This document shows positions 6,714 to 14,887 of a stretch of DNA of 16,597 nt, piece after piece (the first letter of the stretch is position 1; each line of letters starts with the position of its first letter). The DNA comes from Lachnospiraceae bacterium. GTDB taxonomy: Bacteria > Bacillota > Clostridia > Lachnospirales > Lachnospiraceae. The notes under the pieces are model-generated. The model saw only the letters and a list, made by a program, of their open reading frames with translations, was not told the origin of the DNA and searched no databases. The stretch spans positions 1 through 16,597 of the forward strand of contig CAAGKE010000066.1 in assembly GCA_900770325.1 (NCBI GenBank), written 5' to 3'. Position numbers and translations under genes: made by a program.

Positions 6714-8420
6714 ATGCGTCTGCAGACAGGTGATGTGGTAGCAGGAAAATATCGTTTATTAAGGCCGCTGGGCAGAGGCGGGGAAGGAAGTGTATGGCTG
6801 TCACTTCATCTTCAGACAGAGCAGCTCTGGGCAGTCAAAGAAATCCCCAGAGGAAGAGATGGCCAGGAATTTCATGAGCTGAATATGTTAAAAAAGCTGA
6901 ATCATCCTTCCCTGGTCAGGATTCTTGATGTGCAGGAGGATACAGAGGCAGTTTATCTGATTATGGAATATATCCGGGGACATAATCTGGCCCAGATGAT
7001 ACGACAGCAGGGAAGAATGTCTGCAGAGCAGGTACTGGAGGTGGGATGCCAGATCAGCAGAGTTTTGCAGTATCTGCATAGCCGTCCGTCTCCGGTATAT
7101 CATCTGGATATTAAGCCGTCCAATATTATACTGGAGAAAGGGGGAAGGCTGGTACTGGTGGATTTTGGAGCAGCCAGGAGGCCATTGTATCGGGAAGGGG
7201 AAAAGGAACGAAGAGGTACAGCGGGATTTGCAGCTCCGGAGCAGTACCATTTTGGAGATAAAGTAGATGCCAGAACAGATATTTATGGATTGGGGGCTAC
7301 CATGTACTTCCTTATTTCCGGGGTGTGCTATTCCAGGGCTTTATTGAAGAGCCGGGTTCCGGGATGTCCGGAAGCACTGGAAGAGATTTTGAAAAAATGT
7401 GTTCGCAATAATCCTGAAGAGCGGTTTGAAAACAGTCGTCAACTGAGCCGCAGCCTGTTCAGACTGAAGAAGAGGCGGGAATTTGAGAAGAGGCGGCTCC
7501 AGTTCTGGGGCGCGGCTTTGCTGGCTGTTGTGACAGCAGGGCTGGCATGGAAGGAGGTACCCCGGGAATTCCTCCATCAGGCAGAGGAAAGCTGGAATTA
7601 TGAAAAGCTTCTGGAGGAAGCGCTCTGTACCGGAGGAGAAGAATGCTACAGTTATTATCAGAAGGCAGTTTTTCTGGAACCCGGAAGGAAGGAGGCTTAC
7701 CTGCAGTTTGTGGAAGAAGCGGATGCGGATGCCTGTTTTTCCAGAGAAGAGGAACAGGCTTTGCGTGTACTTCTTCACACGATACCGGCAGGGCGTACAG
7801 AAACAAATGAGGAACAGTTAGCAGAGAAACCGGAAGAGTACGGACCATTTGCTGCCAGGCTGGGACTGGCATACTGGTACGACTATGCAGCGGAAGGAGG
7901 TAAGAGGATAGGAACCGGATGGTTTCGGAAAGCGATAAAGGGCTGGGAGCAGCAGGAGGATGCACCGGGGTGGGCAGTACAGTCGGAGATTTTTGCTCAT
8001 ATGGGGAGCTACTATGAAAGCCTTGGCAGAGGGACGGAAGAGTCCGGATATGCAGCAGAATACTGGGAGGATCTGGGGAAGCTGCTGGAGCAGGATGCAA
8101 TGAAAGGTGAGAAAACCATGACAAAGCTGCGTTTTTGTCAGGAGTCGGTGAACCAGATTATATTCTTATCAAATGAATTATACAGGGCAGGGATTTCTCT
8201 GGAACAGCAAAGGCAGATCCTGCAGATACTCCGTCAAAAAACAGAACAGGCGGCAGAGACTTATATCGGGAGCAAATCAGATGAAGGTCTGGTGATAGAT
8301 AGAGAAGAGCAGGAACAGGATACAGAAGAAGTGCAGAGTGCAGAAGAAGAGCTGATACGGGAGATCATTTCGCGTATTCAGACAGCAGAAGAAATACTGG
8401 AGCATGGAGATCAAAAGTGA
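6714..8420 (+). CDS. Membrane-anchored Ser/Thr protein kinase with outside TPR-like part
   Basis: A 568-residue Hanks-type kinase (PknB-like). The domain starts at residue 13 (YRLLRPLGRGGEGSVW, glycine loop 19-28), with ATP-binding Lys42 (AVKE), candidate alpha-C Glu55, catalytic loop HLDIKPSN with Asp132, DFG at 150-152, and APEQ after the GTAGF segment. The HRD arginine is a leucine here, so it is a non-RD kinase. One membrane span follows at about 264-279, then about 290 outside residues; the section near 300-330 (YYQKAVFLEPGRKEAYLQF) looks like a TPR repeat, and the end is Glu-rich. The start at 6714 has AAGG 6 bases before it and puts the fold at the N-terminus; the frame stays open further upstream through the repeat (for example ATG 6528), which has no ribosome site. 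The surface protein gene follows 78 bp downstream with no terminator between, so the two are probably co-transcribed. Confidence 0.88.
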   Translation: MRLQTGDVVAGKYRLLRPLGRGGEGSVWLSLHLQTEQLWAVKEIPRGRDGQEFHELNMLKKLNHPSLVRILDVQEDTEAVYLIMEYIRGHNLAQMIRQQGRMSAEQVLEVGCQISRVLQYLHSRPSPVYHLDIKPSNIILEKGGRLVLVDFGAARRPLYREGEKERRGTAGFAAPEQYHFGDKVDARTDIYGLGATMYFLISGVCYSRALLKSRVPGCPEALEEILKKCVRNNPEERFENSRQLSRSLFRLKKRREFEKRRLQFWGAALLAVVTAGLAWKEVPREFLHQAEESWNYEKLLEEALCTGGEECYSYYQKAVFLEPGRKEAYLQFVEEADADACFSREEEQALRVLLHTIPAGRTETNEEQLAEKPEEYGPFAARLGLAYWYDYAAEGGKRIGTGWFRKAIKGWEQQEDAPGWAVQSEIFAHMGSYYESLGRGTEESGYAAEYWEDLGKLLEQDAMKGEKTMTKLRFCQESVNQIIFLSNELYRAGISLEQQRQILQILRQKTEQAAETYIGSKSDEGLVIDREEQEQDTEEVQSAEEELIREIISRIQTAEEILEHGDQK

Positions 8421-8442
8421 TGCCGTCAGTACTCTGGCTACT

Positions 8443-8454
8443 GTGAACAGTAAC
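8443..8454 (+). repeat. Short dispersed motif GTGAACAGTAAC, first copy
   Basis: The same 12 bases occur at 14968-14979, and a close reverse-strand match (ATTACTGTTCGCG) lies at 12463-12475. All three sit between genes, shortly after a stop codon. Here the preceding bases make a small palindrome (ACTGT-GA-ACAGT). Confidence 0.5.
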
Positions 8455-8498
8455 ATATTCTGGGAGAGGCGGCAGCAGAACAGAATGGGGGAAGATAC

Positions 8499-11400
8499 AT
8501 GAGGCAAAGTGGCAAAAAAGTTGTGGCGATTCTGCTGATATCATTGATCCTGGCAAACCATTATGTGGAATATGGACGACGGGTAAAAGCGTCAGAGACA
8601 GAGAAGAGCTTTGGGGAATATGAGACGGAATATTTTCCGGAGGGCGGGATGGAAGATGAGACAGAAAGCGAAAGGGAAAGCGAAACAGAAAGTGAATATG
8701 AGACAGAACATGAGGCGTCAGGGGAAGTAGGAATAGAAAATGAAAACAGAACAGAGGAGGAGAATTCAGAAGCATTAAATGAAACAGACTGTGAAGCGGA
8801 TGGGGAAAATGAGAATGCAGTGCTGACGGAAGGGGTTGCCGGTACAGAAAGCACAGCAGACAGTGAGGCGGAAACAGCAGGTATACCGGAGGATGAAGAG
8901 GAGACCGGAGAGGAAAGCACAGCCGACAGCGGAACGGAAACAGAAGGTATACAAGAAGGCGAAGGGGAGACCGGAGAGGAAAGCACAGCAGACAGCGAAG
9001 CGGAAACAGCAGGTATACCGGAGGGCGAAGGGGAGACCGGAGAGGAATACATAGCGGAAAGTGAGATGGAGACGGAAACAGAAAGTACAACAGAAGGAGA
9101 ATGGGAAACAGAGTGGGAGCAAATAACAGAGAATATAACGGAAATTGAAACAGAGCAGCAGCCTGAGCTGCTGCAAATACGAAATATCCGGGTGAAGGAA
9201 CCGGAAGGAGGCAGGATTTATGACGGCACAGCCGGGATAGAACTGTCCTATGATATAGAAGGCGGGACAGAAGAGCTTTGGAAGCTGGTGGAGTATGAGG
9301 CTCATTTAAGCGGAACAGATGTGGGAAGCTGGGAGGTGAACTACCGCTTTTGGTTTTCCGGGACGGAGTCTGTGCCCTGTCTGCTGGAAGTAGAAGAGGT
9401 TTCCCTTTATGCCGAGATTCTGCCCCGAACACTGGAGGTGCAGATACCGGATGGATGGAGGAGCTATGGAAGCAAGGTTTCGGCGGAGGAGATTCATCTG
9501 TTGGGAAATGTCCAGGTCACAGGATTTCTGAAGGACAAGGAAGGAGAAGAACAGATTCCGGAAGATTTTGAACTGCCTCAGGTGGACGTGGACAGAGTGG
9601 CTGTCAGACAATGGGATCCGATCTATGAAAACGGAGACCAGAAACTTTATCAGAACGCATTGATTCTTAAAAGGACAGAGGAGGGGGAAATCACAGGGAA
9701 TCCTTCCGGTAATTACCGGTTTCCTTCAGAGACAGAGGGTGATAAATATAGAAAGGGAAGTCTGATCGTAACTCAGAGCCAGATACGAAGGGGAAGGGAT
9801 TACGAGATTACCGGAGAAGATGGAAGCTTTTTCTATACGGAGGATGGCACATTATGGGTGAAATCAGGCACCGGTCTTTCTGCATATCCCCTGGAAGGCT
9901 CAGGGTATAATCAGGGAGCAAATTCAGGGGCTTTAACCCGGGATGGGATTTTTTCTTTTTCTTTAAAACAAAAAGATGAACAAGGAAAATTGACAGCGGC
10001 TTCTCTGGAGGCCCAGATTGGATATCGGGTGGATGGAAGCGTACCGGAGGCGGAATTAAATATTCAGGCGGACCGGCTGGAGGGAGGCGTTTATTATGGA
10101 CAGAAGCAGGCCATAGTGTCTGTTTCTATACCGGCAGATGAGGAAAGCGGGATTTCGTCAGCAGAATATTTCATTGCTTCCAGCCAGACATCGATTGGAT
10201 CGGATACTCCGGAAGATGGCGGGTGGCAGGATTGCACCCGGGGAGCACAGCTGGAACTGGAAAAAGAAGGGACTTATGTGATCTATGTGCGTACCAGGGA
10301 TAGGGCAGGCAATCAGGCATATGTAAAAAGTGCGCAGCTTGTGATCGATTCTGCCGCTCCTCAATTGGTGATAGAAGGAGTAAAAGAAAACAGCGCCAAT
10401 TCCGGCAGTGTGCAGTTGAAAATAAGCTGCAGTGATCCTTATTATAAGAAAGAAACACTTCAGGTACAGATCACAGGGGCGAATGGTGGTAAGGCTCCTG
10501 TGATGATTGGAGGGGAAGAAGGTACAGAAAGTGCCTGGGTAGAATTTGCGGATTTTGGAAGAGAAAAAAGTGCAGATGATCTATATACACTGAACGCCCG
10601 GGCGGAGGATCTGGCAGGAAACCGGACAGAAAAAGAAATTCATTTTTCTATTAATCGGTTCGGTTCGGTTTATGGTCTTGGGGAAGAGACGGAAAAAATA
10701 CTAAGCGGTTTTTATCATCAGGATGCATTCCCGGTGGTGTTTCTGGAAACGAATATTGATTATGTGGGAAAGGTTCAGATCCTGTGCCGAAAGGACGGAA
10801 GCGTATTTGCGCTGGAAAAAGGGAAAGATTATTCAGCGGTGCTGGACAGATCGGAGAATGGGTGGAAACAGTATCAGTATACGATTCCTGCAAAGACCTT
10901 TTCCGAAGAGGGAACATATGAGGTAATTCTTATGTCAGAGGACCGGGCCAGCAACAGCTCAGACAGTCAGACCCAGGAGATAAGCGTCCGTTTTTGTATT
11001 GATCATACACCGCCGGAATGTATGGTGACAGGAATCTCGAAGAATGAGATCTACTGGACGCAGGAAGTCTGGGCCTGTGTGGAGCCAAGAGATAACGGGC
11101 AGATAAAGGAGCTTAAGATCTATCTGGACGGAAAAGAGAACAGGGCCTATAGGGCAGATCAGATTGAGGCCCAGGGAGGATTACTGAAGTGGAAAGCAGT
11201 ATCGGAAAACAACTGGCAGCGGCTGCAGGTATATACATCGGATGAAGCAGGGAATGAGTACTGGACAGACGAAATTCCATTTTATGTAGCCGGGCAAAGT
11301 GATGCGGAAAGTATACCGCCTTATGAGAATACAGAGAAGAGTGCAAAAACACTGGTAGAGGAGGAAAGAAAGGAAGAACAGGAGAAGGGAAATAAAGAAA

Positions 11401-11606
11401 ACGGGGCGAATGGGGAAAACTGCCGGGAAGAAAATGAAAATCTTCCTGCCGGCGTGGAGAAGAACCAGAAATTGTCCATTCAAGGCATTGCAGCTCTGGC
11501 AGGGAAAGAATTGCCGCTTCGCAAGCTGTTTTTTGGGGGATGTATTCTGGCAGCGGCTTTACTTTTGCTGTTTGCAGGGGTGGACTGTTTCCGACGGAAG
11601 GGATAG
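8499..11606 (+). CDS. Large cell-surface protein with Glu/Thr-rich stalk and Ig-like domains
   Basis: A 1035-residue type I membrane protein. A signal peptide (hydrophobic core 8-19, likely cut after VKA at 31) is followed by an acidic low-complexity stretch to about 222 made of Glu, Thr, Ser and Gly. Residues 117-182 are three 22-residue tandem units. From 225 on the protein folds: a section with IYDGTAGIELSY near 243, then about four Ig-like units marked by D-x-A-(G/S)-N at 601, 704, 815 and 915, roughly 100 residues apart, with domain starts such as IDSAAPQLVIEG and IDHTPPECMVTG. After another acidic linker, one membrane span (1010-1028) and a short basic tail RRKG anchor it. No LPXTG sortase site is present. 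ATG 8499 has GGGGGAAG upstream. It probably forms an extended surface stalk that works with the kinase encoded just before it; ligand unknown. Family naming is not possible. Confidence 0.82.
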   Translation: MRQSGKKVVAILLISLILANHYVEYGRRVKASETEKSFGEYETEYFPEGGMEDETESERESETESEYETEHEASGEVGIENENRTEEENSEALNETDCEADGENENAVLTEGVAGTESTADSEAETAGIPEDEEETGEESTADSGTETEGIQEGEGETGEESTADSEAETAGIPEGEGETGEEYIAESEMETETESTTEGEWETEWEQITENITEIETEQQPELLQIRNIRVKEPEGGRIYDGTAGIELSYDIEGGTEELWKLVEYEAHLSGTDVGSWEVNYRFWFSGTESVPCLLEVEEVSLYAEILPRTLEVQIPDGWRSYGSKVSAEEIHLLGNVQVTGFLKDKEGEEQIPEDFELPQVDVDRVAVRQWDPIYENGDQKLYQNALILKRTEEGEITGNPSGNYRFPSETEGDKYRKGSLIVTQSQIRRGRDYEITGEDGSFFYTEDGTLWVKSGTGLSAYPLEGSGYNQGANSGALTRDGIFSFSLKQKDEQGKLTAASLEAQIGYRVDGSVPEAELNIQADRLEGGVYYGQKQAIVSVSIPADEESGISSAEYFIASSQTSIGSDTPEDGGWQDCTRGAQLELEKEGTYVIYVRTRDRAGNQAYVKSAQLVIDSAAPQLVIEGVKENSANSGSVQLKISCSDPYYKKETLQVQITGANGGKAPVMIGGEEGTESAWVEFADFGREKSADDLYTLNARAEDLAGNRTEKEIHFSINRFGSVYGLGEETEKILSGFYHQDAFPVVFLETNIDYVGKVQILCRKDGSVFALEKGKDYSAVLDRSENGWKQYQYTIPAKTFSEEGTYEVILMSEDRASNSSDSQTQEISVRFCIDHTPPECMVTGISKNEIYWTQEVWACVEPRDNGQIKELKIYLDGKENRAYRADQIEAQGGLLKWKAVSENNWQRLQVYTSDEAGNEYWTDEIPFYVAGQSDAESIPPYENTEKSAKTLVEEERKEEQEKGNKENGANGENCREENENLPAGVEKNQKLSIQGIAALAGKELPLRKLFFGGCILAAALLLLFAGVDCFRRKG
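8847..9044 (+). repeat. Three 66-bp tandem repeats inside the surface protein gene
   Basis: Units start at 8847, 8913 and 8979 and encode ESTADS..ET.GI.E.E.ETGE, 22 residues each; a degenerate fourth begins at 9045 (EYIAESEMETET). Units 1 and 3 are most alike. The length is a whole number of codons, so gain or loss of a unit keeps the frame. Confidence 0.85.
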
Positions 11607-11636
11607 ACTTTTCTTTGTGCCTGTGATAAGATTCCT

Positions 11637-11778
11637 GTGGCGAGTTGCAGTAATTTAGTCTTGGTGGGAGTCCAATCTCCCTCCAAGATAAAGCCTCCGG
11701 CGGATCGCAGGCGTGGTCAGTGGAAGAATGTTTCGTATTCGATCACGCCGTGGCAAGAACGCCAGAGGCGTTCTTGAA
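11637..11778 (+). repeat. 142-bp dispersed structured repeat, copy B
   Basis: Reverse complement of copy A at 6354-6495, so the two bracket the kinase and surface genes as inverted repeats. Copy B has the cleaner folds: CTTGGTGGGAG (11660-11670) against CTCCCTCCAAG after a 6-base loop, 11 bp with one mismatch, and AAGAACGCC-aga-GGCGTTCTT at the outer end, a perfect 9-bp stem. It fills nearly all of the space between the surface gene and the protease gene; the protease start is 27 bp past it. No open frame here has a ribosome site. Confidence 0.85.
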
Positions 11779-11804
11779 AAGAAACAGTCAAAGGAAGAAC
11801 GCGA

Positions 11805-12461
11805 ATGGAAGAGTATGTAAGGAAAATAGGAAGAGTATCCGCTCCTGTACTGGTGCATTTAGGGATATCATTTCTTGTAGTGTATACGGGAACCGTAATT
11901 TGTATGTGGCAGAGATGGGATGGTCCGGATGCGGCGCTGATGACGGTTTTGAGCGCCGCTTTCAGTGCCCCGTTTTTATGGGAAATGTGGAAAAGAGACC
12001 GGCTGCTGATGCCGGAAGCGGTTAAGCAAAAAGACAGGCCGGTCTGGTTTTATATGCTGGCTTTTATCAGTGGTATTCTGGCATCCTGTCTGGGGAGCTT
12101 TCTTATGCAGCAAAGCGGAGCAGCCTCCCATTTTTCTAATGCAGTGCAGGAAGAACTGTTTGCGGGAGAAATCTGGGTTCAGGTGATTGGTATGGGGCTG
12201 ATTACACCGGCAGTGGAGGAACTGATTTTTCGGGGACTTTTTTATCAGAGGCTGCGGGAAGCGATACCCAGAGGTTATGCGATAATGATTACAGCGGTGA
12301 TTTTCGCTTTATGGCATCAGAATCCGATCCAGATCTTATATGCATTCCCCATGGGACTGCTTTTGCAGCTCTTTTATGAACTGTGCGGCTCCCTGAAAGC
12401 GCCGATCCTGTTTCACATGGGGGCGAACCTGATCTCGATTCTGGTGGAGTATCTGATATAA
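11805..12461 (+). CDS. CPBP-family intramembrane metalloprotease
   Basis: A 218-residue polytopic membrane protein of the CPBP (CAAX protease and bacteriocin-processing) family. The three catalytic motifs are present: EELIFR (Glu138, Glu139, Arg143), His171 in WHQNP, and HMGAN (His204, Asn208), with hydrophobic spans around them. Two N-terminal spans (about 14-35 and 46-62) come first. Such proteins cleave prenylated or other membrane peptides, and in Firmicutes they are often linked to bacteriocin maturation or self-immunity; the substrate here is unknown. ATG 11805 has AAGGAAG 7 bases upstream. The gene directly follows repeat copy B, so its promoter must lie within the repeat or before it; none of good quality was found. 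The UvrA-like gene comes 182 bp downstream. All motifs are intact, so it should be active. Confidence 0.88.
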   Translation: MEEYVRKIGRVSAPVLVHLGISFLVVYTGTVICMWQRWDGPDAALMTVLSAAFSAPFLWEMWKRDRLLMPEAVKQKDRPVWFYMLAFISGILASCLGSFLMQQSGAASHFSNAVQEELFAGEIWVQVIGMGLITPAVEELIFRGLFYQRLREAIPRGYAIMITAVIFALWHQNPIQILYAFPMGLLLQLFYELCGSLKAPILFHMGANLISILVEYLI

Positions 12462-12537
12462 CATTACTGTTCGCGTATCACTGTTCTGCCAGGTGTTTTC
12501 GCGCAGAATGTGCCAAAATCCCAGGGACAGCAAACGC

Positions 12538-12560
12538 GAAACTGCATAAAATGCAGTTTC
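12538..12560. terminator. Perfect 10-bp hairpin after the protease gene
   Basis: GAAACTGCAT-aaa-ATGCAGTTTC is a perfect stem-loop with a T-rich descending end (GTTTCTGTG). It lies 77 bp after the protease stop. CGCGAA words recur around it (about 12515 and 12570). It could be a terminator for either direction or part of a REP-like element. Confidence 0.45.
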
Positions 12561-12643
12561 TGTGCATCGCGAAGCTTCTATGATTACGCAGAGAAAAAGC
12601 TTTATTGCAGCCTGCTGCGGAATATGAGAAAGGCAAAGTAAAG

Positions 12644-14887
12644 ATGAAAAGCGATACGATCAGAGTAATAGATGCTTATGAAAATAATTTACAACATGTT
12701 TCTGTGGATATTCCCAAATACAAAATCACAGTGTTTACCGGAGTCTCCGGCTCGGGGAAATCCTCTCTGGTGCTGGATACCGTGGCTGCCCAGTCACGGC
12801 GGGAGCTGAATGATACGTTTCCGGCATTCGTTCAGAATTATCTGCCCAAATATGGCCGTCCCCATGTGGGGCAGATTGAGAATCTGCCGGTGGCAATTGT
12901 GATTGACCAGAAGAAGCCGGCACCAAATCTGCGTTCCACTGTGGGGACGTATACGGATATGTATACTCTGCTGCGGCTGCTGTTTTCCAGAGCAGGTCAG
13001 CCCTTTGTGGGTTATTCGGATACCTTCTCCTTCAATCATCCTCAGGGACGGTGTCCCCGTTGTGACGGACTGGGGGAGATCACAGAATTGGATGTTCATA
13101 AGCTGGTGGATTTTGATAAGTGCCTGAATGATCCGGGGGTAATTCATTATGTGGCTTTTGAACCGGGGCAGTGGCGCTGGATACGGTATGCCAACAGCGG
13201 ATTGTTTGACTTGAATAAAAAGATCAGGGATTATTCAGAGGAGGAGCTGGAGCTGTTTTTGAATTCTCCGCAGATACGTTTGAAAAATCCGCCGCCGGGA
13301 TGGCCTAAGACCGCAAAATATGAAGGTCTGGTACACCGGATGTACCGAAGTGTGCTGAATTCGGAAGAGGGGAAGCTGCATCGGGACATTCTGGAGCCCA
13401 TGACCCGGCACGGGATCTGCCCGGAATGCGGAGGAACACGTTTAAAGAAGGAAGTTTTATCCTGCAGGCTGAATGGAAAGAATATTGCTCAGGTAACAGC
13501 TATGCCTCTGAGGGAACTGATGGAGTGGCTGGAAGGTATCGCTTCTCCCCTGGCGGCGGATATCAGGCGGACGCTGGGGGCAAGGCTTCAGGCGATGATC
13601 GATATCGGGCTGGATTATCTGTCACTGGACCGGGGGATGAGTACCCTGTCCGGAGGAGAAGCACAGCGCTGCAAGATCGCCAAATATATGAATTCAGCAC
13701 TTTCAGATATTCTCTATATTCTGGACGAACCCAGTGTGGGACTGCACAGTCATGACATTCATCGGCTTGTACGGGCGATCCGGAAGCTGCGGGACGGAGG
13801 AAATACGGTACTGCTGGTGGAACATCACCGGGAAATGATTCAGGCAGCAGACCATATCGTGGATATGGGACCGGAAGCAGGAGCGAAGGGCGGATGTATC
13901 CTGTTTGAGGGTACTTACAGGGAACTTCTGGAAAGCGGAACAGATACAGGGAAACTGCTGAACCGGCATGGAAGGCTAAAAACAGAATTAAGACAGCCCA
14001 CCGGATGGTTTTCTCTGGAGCATGCCGGTTTTCACAATCTGAAAGATGTGAGTGTCAGGCTGCCCCTGGGAGTATTAACGGTGATTGCAGGAGTAGCCGG
14101 CTCCGGAAAAAGTTCTCTTATGGAGTGCTTTTGCAGGGAGTGCGGGGAAAATCCGGTTTATATCAGTCAGAAAAATATTGGGATCAGTCTCCGGTCTACT
14201 CCGGCAACTTATGTAGGCGCGGCAGATGAGATACGTAAAATTTTTGCCGGGCGCTGTAAGGCAAGGGCCGGTTTGTTTTCATTTAATGGAGAGGGAAAGT
14301 GCCCGGTGTGCGGCGGAAAAGGTGTGATCGTTTCTGAAATGGCTTTTATGGATTCGATTGAGACGGTCTGTGAGGGCTGCGGCGGACTGCGCTATTCTCA
14401 GGAGGCTCTGAAGTATCAGGTGGACGGGCTGAATATTGCCCAGGTAATGGATCTTTCTGTGGAAAAAGCGGAGGAATGGTTTGCCGGTACGGCAGTGGCG
14501 GAGCTTTTGCACCCATTGAGTCGGGTGGGACTTTCCTATCTGCATCTGAACCAGGCTCTTTCTACATTGTCAGGAGGAGAACTGCAGCGAATGAAGCTGG
14601 CCTCCTATTTGAACAGTGAAGGCCGGATATTCATTCTGGATGAACCTACGGATGGACTTCATCTGAAAGATATCGGACATATTCTGGAATTGTTTCATGA
14701 AATGGTGGATCAGGGAAACTCTGTATTTCTTGTGGAGCATAATCTGGATGTGCTTCGGGATGCGGATTATGTGATAGAGCTTGGGCCCGGAGGAGGCGAT
14801 GAGGGAGGAAGACTGCTTTTTGCCGGAACTCCCAAAGAACTGCTGAACTGCGAAAAATCTGTGACTGCGGCATATTTACGGGAATGA
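12644..14887 (+). CDS. UvrA-like ABC ATPase lacking the UvrB-binding domain
   Basis: A 747-residue paralogue of excinuclease subunit UvrA, with two ABC ATPase modules. Walker A motifs GVSGSGKSS (Lys39) and GVAGSGKSS (Lys489), signatures LSGGEAQR (335-342) and LSGGELQR (642-649), and Walker B ILDEP in both are intact. Zinc-binding Cys pairs are at 137/140 (CPRC), then CPECGG and CPVCGGKG/CEGCGG. Canonical UvrA is about 940 residues; here LLFSRAGQPF runs almost directly into FSFNHPQGRCPRC, so the UvrB-binding region between them is missing. Such short UvrA-type proteins (UvrA2/DrrC-like) bind DNA and are tied to drug or stress tolerance, not normal nucleotide excision repair. ATG 12644 has AGAAAGG 10 bases upstream and gives the normal N-terminus; an earlier TTG at 12605 is not supported. 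It follows the protease gene on the same strand. Role here is inferred only. Confidence 0.88.
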   Translation: MKSDTIRVIDAYENNLQHVSVDIPKYKITVFTGVSGSGKSSLVLDTVAAQSRRELNDTFPAFVQNYLPKYGRPHVGQIENLPVAIVIDQKKPAPNLRSTVGTYTDMYTLLRLLFSRAGQPFVGYSDTFSFNHPQGRCPRCDGLGEITELDVHKLVDFDKCLNDPGVIHYVAFEPGQWRWIRYANSGLFDLNKKIRDYSEEELELFLNSPQIRLKNPPPGWPKTAKYEGLVHRMYRSVLNSEEGKLHRDILEPMTRHGICPECGGTRLKKEVLSCRLNGKNIAQVTAMPLRELMEWLEGIASPLAADIRRTLGARLQAMIDIGLDYLSLDRGMSTLSGGEAQRCKIAKYMNSALSDILYILDEPSVGLHSHDIHRLVRAIRKLRDGGNTVLLVEHHREMIQAADHIVDMGPEAGAKGGCILFEGTYRELLESGTDTGKLLNRHGRLKTELRQPTGWFSLEHAGFHNLKDVSVRLPLGVLTVIAGVAGSGKSSLMECFCRECGENPVYISQKNIGISLRSTPATYVGAADEIRKIFAGRCKARAGLFSFNGEGKCPVCGGKGVIVSEMAFMDSIETVCEGCGGLRYSQEALKYQVDGLNIAQVMDLSVEKAEEWFAGTAVAELLHPLSRVGLSYLHLNQALSTLSGGELQRMKLASYLNSEGRIFILDEPTDGLHLKDIGHILELFHEMVDQGNSVFLVEHNLDVLRDADYVIELGPGGGDEGGRLLFAGTPKELLNCEKSVTAAYLRE

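Noticed and set aside
8847..9044. Regular direct repeats that might suggest a CRISPR array
   Set aside because: The units are back to back with no unique spacers, are 66 bp each, and are in frame within a coding sequence.
8365..9432. A 355-codon open frame on the minus strand opposite the surface protein gene
   Set aside because: It is a by-product of GAA/GAG/ACA-rich coding on the plus strand, giving a monotonous Leu/Pro/Phe/Ser text with no ribosome site. The plus-strand gene has a signal peptide, domains and an anchor.
11436..11465. Possible sortase signal NLPAGVEKN in the surface protein
   Set aside because: It lacks the Thr-Gly of LPXTG, and the membrane span begins about 30 residues later, which is too far for a sorting signal.
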